From: Planctomycetaceae bacterium
GTDB taxonomy: Bacteria > Planctomycetota > Planctomycetia > Pirellulales > UBA1268
Direction of reading: 5' to 3'
DNA length: 7,045 bases
NCBI GenBank assembly: GCA_002862165.1
Contig: PKCL01000503.1
Location: forward strand, 1-7,045
This document shows positions 1 through 6,657 of this stretch, piece by piece. How positions within the stretch are numbered: position 1 is the first letter of the stretch; each line of letters begins with the position of its first letter. The notes below the pieces were generated by a model. The model saw only the letters and a list, made by a program, of their open reading frames with translations, made no database searches and was not told the origin of the DNA. The translations under genes and the position numbers were made by a program.

Positions 1-44
1 GGTAGTCGTATAACCACGAATCGTCTGAAACACCTAGAGTGCTC

Positions 45-650
45 ATGGCTAACAGTGAATATTCTTTTGATACCGACATGGTGTCGCGCCTGATAAGAAA
101 GCGTAGGACGATTAAGCCAAATGCGTACGATGACAGACCAGTACCAAACGCGATAATTGAAAAAATAATAGAGAACGCACACTGGGCGCCAACTCACGGT
201 CAGACGTTTCCTTGGAGATTTTTTGTTTGCTGTGGCGATGCGAGAAAAAACTTGGCGAATACGCTATGTGATATCTATCGCATGATTACGCCGAAGGATG
301 CGTTTAAGGAGAAAAAATATACTGGACTCCGGCAGAACGTGTTAGCTTCACCTGTGACTATTTCAATCGCAATGAAACGGGACGAAACTGAGAAAATTCA
401 AGAAATTGATGAAGTCATGGCGATTGGGTGTGCAGTACAAAATATGCATTTGACGGCTACGGCATATGGTCTTGGTGGTTTCTGGTCGACTCATAGTGCA
501 GCGACAAGTAAGCGATACTGTGACCATCTCGGTCTGAATCAGAGTGATAGGGCGCTTGGATTATTCTTTATTGGATATCCAAAATCACCATGGCCCCTGG
601 GGAAGCGAGGGCCAATTACTGAAGTTGCTTGTTGGGAAGATAAATTGTGA
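45..650 (+). CDS. Nitroreductase family protein (YdjA-like, FMN-dependent oxidoreductase)
   Basis: Predicted cytoplasmic FMN flavoprotein of 201 residues that would use NAD(P)H to reduce nitro, quinone or enone-type compounds; the physiological substrate cannot be told from sequence. What is seen: an N-terminal RKRRTIKP stretch (about residues 18-25) where the family's phosphate-binding arginines lie, APTHGQTFPWRFF (48-60), matching the APDHxxxQPWxFF block of E. coli YdjA as I recall it, a GCAVQNMHLTA helix (128-138), GLGGFWST (142-149), matching the family's GFGGxWRS block, and a late GYP (177-179). The length fits a compact single-domain member, which works as a homodimer. Start: ATG at 45 is chosen because TAGAG lies just upstream; an in-frame GTG at 39 would add two residues. 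No signal peptide. The next gene follows after 75 bp on the same strand. Family is confident; substrate is unknown. Confidence 0.9.
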   Translation: MANSEYSFDTDMVSRLIRKRRTIKPNAYDDRPVPNAIIEKIIENAHWAPTHGQTFPWRFFVCCGDARKNLANTLCDIYRMITPKDAFKEKKYTGLRQNVLASPVTISIAMKRDETEKIQEIDEVMAIGCAVQNMHLTATAYGLGGFWSTHSAATSKRYCDHLGLNQSDRALGLFFIGYPKSPWPLGKRGPITEVACWEDKL

Positions 651-725
651 AAAAATCACATACAAAAGGGCGAGGTAGTCGTGGTTTTGAAGCGGTCATC
701 CGAATGAAAACGTCACAGGGTAGAC

Positions 726-944
726 ATGAACGAAGAGAGCGTTTTAGTCAATGAGATGATTCAGGAAATTGCACTCATTGAATATCAGAATAGTGAAGTA
801 ATTCAAAAATATCGTGAACTCGAGCATCGTATCAAGGCGATTCGCTTTCGCTGTATGAAAAAATGTGGATCCATTCAACTTGTTGAAAAAGATTTTAGGC
901 GACGAGTTAATCGAGTAAAGCGACAGTTTAAAGAAGGGTCATGA
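726..944 (+). CDS. Small charged helical protein, function unknown
   Basis: I do not recognise this 72-residue protein. It is almost entirely predicted helix with regularly spaced hydrophobics, so a coiled coil over roughly residues 5-70 is likely. The N-terminal third is acidic (NEES, NEM, QE) and the C-terminal third strongly basic (RRRVNRVKRQFK), with C43 and C47 in a CMKKC motif between them. There is no signal peptide or membrane segment. Start: ATG 726 is the first start after an in-frame TGA at 705-707, and AGGG at 717-720 is a plausible ribosome binding site five bases upstream. It sits 75 bp after the nitroreductase gene on the same strand, so the two could be co-transcribed. The charge split and CxxxC could suit a small nucleic-acid or protein-binding factor, but that is only inference. 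Confidence 0.6.
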   Translation: MNEESVLVNEMIQEIALIEYQNSEVIQKYRELEHRIKAIRFRCMKKCGSIQLVEKDFRRRVNRVKRQFKEGS

Positions 945-1105
945 TACTGATAATCCCGGAAAATAAGCGGCAAGGACATGAGTCTTTTACGGTTCGGCAT
1001 TAGGTTAGATTCACGCAAAAAAAATTGATAAACTATCGATCGACAACTTTAGCCAGCGGATGCAATAACTCCTTGCCAGCAACAAGTCTTTGGAACTTCA
1101 AACAA

Positions 1106-1112
1106 AAAGGAA
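1106..1112 (+). promoter_or_regulatory. Ribosome binding site that fixes the start of the YHS-like protein
   Basis: AAAGGAA lies eight bases before ATG 1121, a good Shine-Dalgarno match and spacing. It decides in favour of ATG 1121 over the in-frame TTG at 1025, whose 32 extra residues do not look like a signal peptide and have no such site. Confidence 0.75.
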
Positions 1113-1120
1113 ATTTACAG

Positions 1121-1618
1121 ATGAAAAAAGCTTTTACGACATTGTTGCTAGTATGTTCCCTTTTTATGAGCGGAATTCTGTCATTTGATGGTGCCGTTCA
1201 GGTCGCGGCAGCAGCAGAAGTTGATGAGTCGAAAATTGATGGGCTGAAATGTTTCATCATGGTGCGGAAAGATGTAAAAGGAAAAAAAGTTGTAGATTAC
1301 AAGGATGGCAAATTATTTCTTTGCTGTTCATCATGCGTTAAAAAAATGGATCGTGACCCTGATAAGTATGAGGCAAAAGCGAACTTCCAGCTTGTTTATA
1401 CAGGGCAATATCGACAGCACGCATGCCCTTTCACGGGAAAGGAAATAACAAGTGAATCTCCTCAAGTTGAAGTTGATGGTGGATCACTAGGCGTAGTCGA
1501 AGTCAAAGTGTGCTCCGAAGAAATGGTGAAACAACTCGATGCTATGGAATTCGGAGACCAGGTCAAAACGGTCTTTGGCCCAAAGGGGTTTGAAGCAGGA
1601 AAGTTTTCGGCAGAATGA
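1121..1618 (+). CDS. Exported cysteine-rich YHS/TRASH-like protein, tandem module
   Basis: Predicted exported protein of 165 residues, probably periplasmic, likely binding a metal through cysteines. The N-terminus is a clear signal peptide: MKKAF, a hydrophobic core (about 7-20), then AAAAE with likely cleavage near residue 32. C12 does not sit in a good lipobox. Module 1 (about 42-85) has C44, a DYKDGKLFLCCSSC block with C68, C69 and C72, then DPDKY, the outline of a YHS domain (C...GK.Y.FC...C....P.KY). Module 2 (about 99-140) starts with HACPFTGK (C102) and ends with VEVKVCSEEM (C131), where related two-module proteins, as I recall them from planctomycetes, carry CC..C; two of three cysteines are gone. 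The linker FQLVYTGQ and tail VFGPKGF fit that family. A 176-bp leader and a strong terminator suggest a single-gene unit. Metal and partner are unknown. Confidence 0.8.
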   Translation: MKKAFTTLLLVCSLFMSGILSFDGAVQVAAAAEVDESKIDGLKCFIMVRKDVKGKKVVDYKDGKLFLCCSSCVKKMDRDPDKYEAKANFQLVYTGQYRQHACPFTGKEITSESPQVEVDGGSLGVVEVKVCSEEMVKQLDAMEFGDQVKTVFGPKGFEAGKFSAE

Positions 1619-1653
1619 TTTGAATCACCAATTAAGGGTGTTTAATGAATTGG

Positions 1654-1694
1654 GTAGGGGGCAAGATTGAATTTTGTCCCCTACTTTTATTATT
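1654..1694 (+). terminator. Rho-independent terminator after the YHS-like gene
   Basis: GTAGGGGGCAA (1654-1664) pairs with TTGTCCCCTAC (1674-1684) as an 11-bp stem with a single G-U pair and a nine-base loop, followed directly by TTTTATTATT (1685-1694). It lies 35 bp after the stop codon. On the opposite strand the hairpin is not followed by a T run, so it acts mainly on plus-strand transcripts. Confidence 0.88.
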
Positions 1695-1698
1695 CAAA

Positions 1699-1721
1699 GA
1701 TCGTGTATTGGTAATACGATC
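1699..1721 (-). terminator. Weak inverted repeat, possible terminator of the minus-strand 120-residue gene
   Basis: GATCG and TATT on the left pair with AATA and CGATC on the right around a GGT loop, with a two-base bulge. Read on the minus strand it is followed by TTTGAATAAT, a poor T tract, and lies about 45 bp past the stop of the gene at 1767-2129. The repeat is real; the terminator role is tentative. Confidence 0.3.
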
Positions 1722-1766
1722 ATGGTGCCCTTGAATTACCTTTTTTAAAACCCTTAGCTTTGTTTG

Positions 1767-2129
1767 TTAAATAAGGCATTGGAACGGGAGGTCTTCAGAT
1801 TGTTCAGTTTCAAATGGGATATTGCTATGAAATGAGCCGGTCGTAATTCCATAAAGTTGGTAAAGAAAATTTTTCTCACTGAGTTCTTCTAAGAATCTGT
1901 CATCAGGTCGGTCCAACTCAACGAGGATCGTAAAAAAATGAAACTTTCGATTTTTTGAAATAGGTGTTGGCAGTATTGCGTCCTGCCCCATTAGATTTTC
2001 AAAGCCTTGGCAATAGCTATGACGTTTCAACCAATGACCATCTTTAATATTTCTTGCCAGTTCACCTAATTTATATCCATCACGGTGGGCAACCTGCACG
2101 ATGTATCGATCGGTTTCGAATTCATACAT
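1767..2129 (-). CDS. Hypothetical protein, 120 residues, no family recognised
   Basis: I do not recognise this protein. It looks like a soluble alpha/beta domain: a short strand (YIVQVAHR, about 9-16), a helix (LGELARNI), a W/H/Y-rich stretch (GHWLKRHSYC, 31-40), a hydrophobic strand (FHFFTILVELD, 63-73), then a helix (DRFLEELSEKNFLYQL) and an acidic C-terminus. There is no signal peptide, membrane segment or obvious catalytic motif; the two cysteines (C40, C118) are isolated. The start is well fixed: an in-frame TAA lies two codons before ATG 2129, and CAGG about ten bases upstream may serve as a weak ribosome binding site. Amino acid make-up looks like a real protein rather than a chance frame. 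It is on the same strand as the transporter, about 280 bp downstream of it, which argues for separate expression or read-through. Confidence 0.6.
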   Translation of the reverse strand: MYEFETDRYIVQVAHRDGYKLGELARNIKDGHWLKRHSYCQGFENLMGQDAILPTPISKNRKFHFFTILVELDRPDDRFLEELSEKNFLYQLYGITTGSFHSNIPFETEQSEDLPFQCLI

Positions 2130-2407
2130 AAGTAATTACCTGAGTGATTAGGGGAACGAAGGGACATGCTGCTTATCTATCACTTTATTTAATAATAGGA
2201 TTCGCACTCTTTGTGGCGAGGGCTGGGTCGTGCAGTTTGAAGACAGCATTGAGTATCAAGACAAAATATGCTTTGAGTAAACTGATGTAGTTCTTCGACG
2301 ACTCGAACGCGAATAGCAGTATTGAGACGGAACAAATCTTGTGGATTTGAAGCTGCAGACGCTCACCGAACCTGTTGTACTTTGCGTCACTTGGGGCAGG
2401 CTGAGAG
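2130..2407. other. Spacer between transporter and 120-residue gene, no convincing gene
   Basis: This gap holds a minus-strand frame (2185-2415, 76 codons) that starts with TTG inside the 3' end of the transporter and has no internal methionine, no ribosome binding site of note and an unconvincing composition; I do not call it a gene. TCGCAC (2202-2207) and GTGGCGA (2213-2219) can form a small bulged hairpin, followed on the minus strand by an A/T-rich stretch without a T run, a weak candidate for the transporter's terminator. Confidence 0.4.
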
Positions 2408-3790
2408 TCATTCAATCAATACGTAGCAGACCAATGTCACCACCAGAATACCGATCATATTCAGGATGAAACCCTCTCTCGCCATTTCACGAACAGAAAA
2501 CTTTCCTGAGGCAAATACAATTGCGTTGGGAGGCGTCGCTACGGGTAGCATAAAGGCAAAGCTGGCACTGATGGTGGCTGGAATCATGAAAAGCTTCGGT
2601 TCGATGTTTGCTGTGATTGCAGCGACTACTAAAATTGGTAATAAGATTGTTGTTGTTGCAGTATTACTGGTGACTTCTGTCAAAAAAGTAACCATGAGAC
2701 AAATCGAGGCAATGCCTAAAAGAACAGGAAGCATTCCAAGGGAAGACATTGAGTTTCCGAGCACTGCACTTAATCCAGATGACTTGAAGGCACTCGCCAA
2801 ACATAAACCACCGGCGAATAAGATCAGAACTCCCCATGGAATCTTGGTCACCGCGTTCCAATCCAATAGTTTGCCGCCATGGCCACAGGGCAGTACAAAC
2901 ATAAAAAGTACGCCAATGAAAGCTATCGAAGCATCATTTGCATACGGCAGTGACATTCCTTGGCCCTCTGCGAAACCAACCCAGCCACCAAATGGCTGTT
3001 GGCGGGTGACCCAGAATAAAGCGGTCGTCCCAAAGACGAGTAATGTTCGATACTCTTCTTTCCGCCATGCCCCAACACTCGGTAATGTAATCGGTTCGAT
3101 AGATCTCATTCCACGCGTTAACCAAAAGCCAACGATGGGGAGCATGATAAAGACGACAGGGGCCGCCATCTTCATCCAGTCAAAAAATTCAATGTCTGTT
3201 CCCGTAGCTTCTTTATAGATTCCCATAAACACCAAATTTGGTGGAGTTCCAATTGGTGTTGCGACCCCTCCAACACTTGCTCCGTACGCAATGCCGAGTA
3301 ACAGCGCTACCTGTAACTTCCGATTCGTTGTCTGAGAAACGACTGCCATTGCTATTGGTAATAACATCAATGTCGTAGCAGCATTAGAGATCCACATGCT
3401 CAATACTGCCGAGGCAGTCATGAATCCAAAGACTAGCCGACGACCACTGCCACTACCGAATAGATTTACCATTCCAAGAGCAATTCGTTCATGAACGCCA
3501 CTCTTTTCCATGGCGGCTGATAACATAAAACCACCGAGCATCAGCAGCACCAATTTGTTTCCGTAAGCCAGGGCAACATCGTCCGGTGATAAAATTCCGA
3601 ATAACGGAAATAAAGCCAGCGGGATCATAGACGTTGCGGGGATAGAAATTGGCTCTGTAATCCACCACGCTGCAACCCATGTGGTGATTGCTGCGGTGAT
3701 AGAAATGTCACTTGAGAATCCGAGTGTATAAAGCACGGTTCCAAGTACTCCGGCGGCTACCGGGCAAATAATGAGCATCCAGTTTTTCAT
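2408..3790 (-). CDS. SLC13/DASS family sodium-coupled anion symporter
   Basis: Predicted inner-membrane transporter of 460 residues, close to the usual length for bacterial divalent anion:sodium symporters (VcINDY-like). The family imports dicarboxylates such as succinate or citrate, or sulfate, with sodium; the substrate cannot be read from sequence. Hydrophobic segments run the full length, about 11-12 in number. The two inverted halves each carry the sodium-site signatures: SNAATT at 135-140 with GTPPN at 181-185, and SNTATT at 375-380 with ATPPNA at 418-423. The first loop has SNA where VcINDY has SNT; the second is canonical. The N-terminal WITEPISIPATSMIPLALFP block (44-63) is also typical. 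AAAGGAA, four bases from ATG 3790, supports the start. It is divergent from the sulfatase gene, with 626 bp between starts, and a 12-bp palindrome lies about 100 bp upstream. Fold and family are confident. Confidence 0.93.
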   Translation of the reverse strand: MKNWMLIICPVAAGVLGTVLYTLGFSSDISITAAITTWVAAWWITEPISIPATSMIPLALFPLFGILSPDDVALAYGNKLVLLMLGGFMLSAAMEKSGVHERIALGMVNLFGSGSGRRLVFGFMTASAVLSMWISNAATTLMLLPIAMAVVSQTTNRKLQVALLLGIAYGASVGGVATPIGTPPNLVFMGIYKEATGTDIEFFDWMKMAAPVVFIMLPIVGFWLTRGMRSIEPITLPSVGAWRKEEYRTLLVFGTTALFWVTRQQPFGGWVGFAEGQGMSLPYANDASIAFIGVLFMFVLPCGHGGKLLDWNAVTKIPWGVLILFAGGLCLASAFKSSGLSAVLGNSMSSLGMLPVLLGIASICLMVTFLTEVTSNTATTTILLPILVVAAITANIEPKLFMIPATISASFAFMLPVATPPNAIVFASGKFSVREMAREGFILNMIGILVVTLVCYVLIE

Positions 3791-3889
3791 GTGTTCCTTT
3801 AGCGAAAGAGATTTGGCTGGACGTGTTTAGGGGATGCTGTTTTTATAAAGCTATAGGTCAAGCCGTACCACGCAGTTCCTCACTAGAAT

Positions 3890-3901
3890 AGTATCGATAC
3901 T
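3890..3901. promoter_or_regulatory. Perfect 12-bp palindrome, possible operator
   Basis: AGTATCGATACT is a perfect dyad; one step out is a T/G mismatch, then two more matching pairs (AA on the left, TT on the right), giving an imperfect 18-bp site. It lies about 100 bp upstream of the transporter start and 515 bp upstream of the sulfatase start, so any regulatory role is more likely for the transporter. The regulator is unknown, and short palindromes also arise by chance. Confidence 0.3.
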
Positions 3902-4152
3902 GTTATTTGAATAAGCCGACTTGTATTGAACAATCAAATGTTTTCAGTAGTTTTTGTCAGACCATAAAACACAGACACAATCGATCTGTATCAACTGTTG
4001 ATGGCCAAACCATACCAAAGATACCCGTCGCCTTTTCTTGCCCGTCAGATACTAAGCATGTGCTTTTATTGGGACTGCCACTGCCCACTTCCAAATCACT
4101 TAAAAAACAGCTCGTAAATTCAAGCATTAGCGGGATGCAGTAGAATAAATAA

Positions 4153-4176
4153 AGTGACTCGATACATTGAGTCATT
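4153..4176 (-). terminator. Hairpin in the spacer, terminator-like on the minus strand
   Basis: AGTGACTC (4153-4160) pairs with GAGTCATT (4169-4176) as an eight-base stem with one G-U pair and an eight-base loop. On the minus strand it is followed by TTATTTATTC, which is T-rich but interrupted. There is no minus-strand gene just upstream for it to terminate, so it could instead be a protein-binding dyad or have no function. Confidence 0.25.
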
Positions 4177-4416
4177 CCCGTGACTTTCCAGGAATCGCAC
4201 CACTAAATGCGACATCAACAACCATTTTCTTGTTCAATTGCAACTGTTTTTCGTATCTACGTCGCATCTCATGTTTTGTTTTTTAAAACCATAACAGTCG
4301 CGTGTTGAATCACATGGTTTATTTAGCAGTGTGAGGCAACAGATCGTTTTTTATGGAATGGCGTAATTGTATCGCTGCATCTGCTTCATAGTCTTCCACC
4401 CAGAGCACAACATATT

Positions 4417-6657
4417 ATGCATTTGAATCTGAGAATCTTCTTTTTGATGCTTCAATTTTTTGGCACAGTCGTATTCAGCACTCTGCTGTACCCAGCCAAT
4501 ACGCTTGCCGTAGAAACACAAACAACAGAATTGCCGAATATCGTATTTTTTTTCACGGATGACCAGACCACCAGCACACTAGGATGCTACGGAAATCCTG
4601 TCATTCAAACACCCAACATCGACATGTTGGCAAGAGAAGGTACGAGGTTTGATAACGCCTGTGTGAGCCAGGCGATTTGCTGGGTGAGTCGCACCACCAT
4701 TCTTAGTGGACTGACTGGCCGCAGTTTCGGAACCTCAAGTCATCCGGATATAGCGACCTCTGCAGCAGTTGAAACCTTGTATAGCGATCTGTTGCGAGAG
4801 AATGGTTATCGTACCGGCTACTTCGGCAAGTGGCACGCCAAGATGCCACGCGAATATAAACGCGAAGATCATTTTGATGAATTCGAGGCAATTGGACGGA
4901 ATCCTTTCTACAAACAACAGCCGGACGGAAGTTTGCGTCACGCGACGGAAATAATTGTTGATCGCGGGATCGACTTTATTCAGTCTCAACCCAAAGACAA
5001 ACCATTTGCGTTGAACATGTGGTTCAATGCTTGCCACGCAGAAGATAGTGATCGCAGGCCGGGAATCGGTCATTTTCCGTGGCCACGCGTCGTCGATGGA
5101 ATGTACGACGATATCCTGATTGCTCCACCACGGTTGAATGATCCAGAAATATTTTATGATCTTCCAGACTTTCTGAAGACTACGATCAATCGTGAACGTT
5201 TCTTCTGGCGCTGGAATACGAAAGATAAATACCAGACTAACATTCGATCCTACTACCGCATGGTAACTGGGATCGATGGTGCGATCGGTCGCTTTATGCA
5301 AGCTCTTGAAGCAGCGGGGTTAGCTGACAATACGATCATCGTCTATTCAGCTGACAACGGTTATTACATGGGAAACCGCGGCTTGGCGGGAAAGTGGTCC
5401 CATTTCGAGGAATCACTTCGTGTTCCCTTGATCATTTATGATCCGCGAGTCAAACCGTCACAGCGTGGACAGGTGACAAAGGCAACTGCCCTAAACCTAG
5501 ATTTGCCAGCTACTTTCTTGGACTGGGCAGGAATCAAAATTCCGGAACGCTATCAGGGCCGCAGTTTGCAGCAAATTGTGAATGGTAAAAACCATGATGG
5601 CTGGAGGAAGGAAACATTTCATGAGCACTTTGCTGTCCGTAATCGCATCCCCGCCTTTGAGGGACTACGGAACGAGAACTACAAGTACGTTCGATATTTT
5701 GATCATGGGAATCATGAGTTCCTTCATGATTTGAAGAATGACCCAGACGAATTAATGAACTTGGCTAACGATCCGGATTATGCAGATGTGCTCAAAGCTA
5801 TGCGACAACGCACAACTGAGCGGGTCGATGAGTATGGTGGGCCGCTCGATTCTATTGCAGGCCTCAGTCGATCGACAGATCCCATGCCAGTGGCCTCTGC
5901 CAACAATGTGAGCCCCATCAACGACCAAGGATTTATGAAAGTTTTTGATGGTAAAAACCTTCGGCAATGGTCCGGCGATACGAAGTACTGGTCGGTTAAG
6001 GACGGGGCGATTACGGGAACCACAGACGGTTCATTAAAGATGAATCACTTTTTGACCTGGAAAGGTTCAACCATTCGCAACTTTGACCTACGTGTCAAAG
6101 TAAAAGTTACAAACGGTGGAAACAGTGGTATTCAATATCGTGGAACTTCCCGACCGGATCTCGGACTCGATGTTGTGACAGGGTATCAATGTGATGTTGT
6201 GGCAAATAAAGCGCAGTACAACGGAATGCTTTATGAAGAGAAAGGACGACGCATTCTTGCTCCCACGGGCAACCAGGTAATCATTGATCCACAAGGACAG
6301 AGTTGGATCATCGACAGATGGGAAGCACCGATAGTTGCTCCCGATGAGTGGCACGAGTTTCGCGTTCTGGTTGAGGGCAATCATCACCGTCACTGGATCA
6401 ATGGATCCAAAACGGTGGATGTCATTGACTTGGATGAGGTTGGTAGAAAATTAGAAGGCGTGCTCGCGGTTCAGGTACATGTGGGTCCTGCGATGACAAT
6501 CCAGTACAAAGATTTTGAGATCAAGCATCTGCCCGATGAGTTTCCATTACAAATCGCGGCGGACCATCCAATCCCAGAAGGTGCTATCGGAGTACGACCG
6601 CAGGGTCGAACGCCCAAAGGATGGACTCCACCAATTTATGGTCAACAAAAAAAATAG
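4417..6657 (+). CDS. Exported sulfatase (arylsulfatase family S1) fused to DUF1080 / 3-keto-disaccharide hydrolase domain
   Basis: Predicted exported two-domain enzyme of 746 residues. A signal peptide covers about 1-32 (hydrophobic core IFFLMLQFFGTVVF). Residues 38-475 form an alkaline-phosphatase-fold sulfatase: calcium ligands D48-D49 in FFTDDQ, active-site motif C88-W-V-S-R92, GKWH at 137-140 (K138, H140), H207 in FNACHAED, D313-N314 in SADNG, and K326/H329 in GKWSHFEESLRVP. C88 would need oxidation to formylglycine by a maturase. The third motif position is V, not the usual P, S or A. Residues about 503-703 form a DUF1080 (PF06439) domain: GFMKVFDGKNLRQW, WSVKDGAITG, GNSGIQYRG (568-576), GYQCDV, EWHEFRVLVEG and QYKDFEIKHL. 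This family is linked to hydrolysis of 3-keto sugars. A proline-rich tail ends the protein. Likely role: desulfation and cleavage of a sulfated glycan. ATG 4417 gives the full signal peptide, but its ribosome binding site is weak. No membrane anchor is seen. Confidence 0.93.
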   Translation: MHLNLRIFFLMLQFFGTVVFSTLLYPANTLAVETQTTELPNIVFFFTDDQTTSTLGCYGNPVIQTPNIDMLAREGTRFDNACVSQAICWVSRTTILSGLTGRSFGTSSHPDIATSAAVETLYSDLLRENGYRTGYFGKWHAKMPREYKREDHFDEFEAIGRNPFYKQQPDGSLRHATEIIVDRGIDFIQSQPKDKPFALNMWFNACHAEDSDRRPGIGHFPWPRVVDGMYDDILIAPPRLNDPEIFYDLPDFLKTTINRERFFWRWNTKDKYQTNIRSYYRMVTGIDGAIGRFMQALEAAGLADNTIIVYSADNGYYMGNRGLAGKWSHFEESLRVPLIIYDPRVKPSQRGQVTKATALNLDLPATFLDWAGIKIPERYQGRSLQQIVNGKNHDGWRKETFHEHFAVRNRIPAFEGLRNENYKYVRYFDHGNHEFLHDLKNDPDELMNLANDPDYADVLKAMRQRTTERVDEYGGPLDSIAGLSRSTDPMPVASANNVSPINDQGFMKVFDGKNLRQWSGDTKYWSVKDGAITGTTDGSLKMNHFLTWKGSTIRNFDLRVKVKVTNGGNSGIQYRGTSRPDLGLDVVTGYQCDVVANKAQYNGMLYEEKGRRILAPTGNQVIIDPQGQSWIIDRWEAPIVAPDEWHEFRVLVEGNHHRHWINGSKTVDVIDLDEVGRKLEGVLAVQVHVGPAMTIQYKDFEIKHLPDEFPLQIAADHPIPEGAIGVRPQGRTPKGWTPPIYGQQKK

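Larger units (their letters stand above)
3791..4416. other. Long divergent spacer between transporter and sulfatase genes
   Basis: About 630 bp with no convincing gene. It must contain the promoters of both divergent genes, but I find no well-spaced -35/-10 pair I would defend. Structure seen: the palindrome AGTATCGATACT (3890-3901), a hairpin at 4153-4176, a seven-base inverted repeat ATGCGAC/GTCGCAT (4207-4213 and 4261-4267) separated by 47 bases, and GTTTTTTAAAAC (4278-4289). Frames at 3907-4143 (plus, TTG start) and 3957-4175 (minus) overlap each other and have no ribosome binding site or recognisable features, so they are probably chance. Confidence 0.5.

Noticed and set aside
1..682. 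Direct repeat GGTAGTCGT at 1-9 and 674-682 flanking the nitroreductase gene
   Set aside because: Nine bases is too short to call attachment or target-site duplication, there is no mobile gene between the copies, and flanking bases do not match.
1025..1120. Extended N-terminus of the YHS-like protein from TTG 1025
   Set aside because: The extra 32 residues precede a clear signal peptide that begins at ATG 1121, which has a good AAAGGAA site.
1154..1156. C12 of the YHS-like protein as a lipoprotein cysteine
   Set aside because: The preceding residues LLV do not fit a lipobox with a small residue at -1, and a better cleavage region (AAAAE) lies near residue 32.
2185..2415. 76-codon minus-strand frame overlapping the transporter's 3' end, as a translationally coupled gene
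   Set aside because: TTG start, no internal methionine, low-quality composition and no recognisable features; the nearby ATG at 2411 is in another frame that ends after about 50 codons and also looks non-coding.
2466..3218. 250-codon open frame on the plus strand opposite the transporter
   Set aside because: It is wholly antisense to a clear DASS transporter with intact family motifs; its translation has no recognisable domain and is a mirror-frame by-product.
3907..4175. Overlapping small frames on both strands in the divergent spacer
   Set aside because: They overlap each other on opposite strands, one uses TTG, and neither has a ribosome binding site or protein-like composition.
4735..5301. 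188-codon open frame on the minus strand opposite the sulfatase domain
   Set aside because: Antisense to catalytic and conserved regions of the sulfatase; no family features, no ribosome binding site noted.
6646..6654. Run of eight A at the end of the sulfatase gene as a programmed frameshift site
   Set aside because: The run encodes the last lysines directly before the stop; slippage would only change a few tail residues, so no function is implied.
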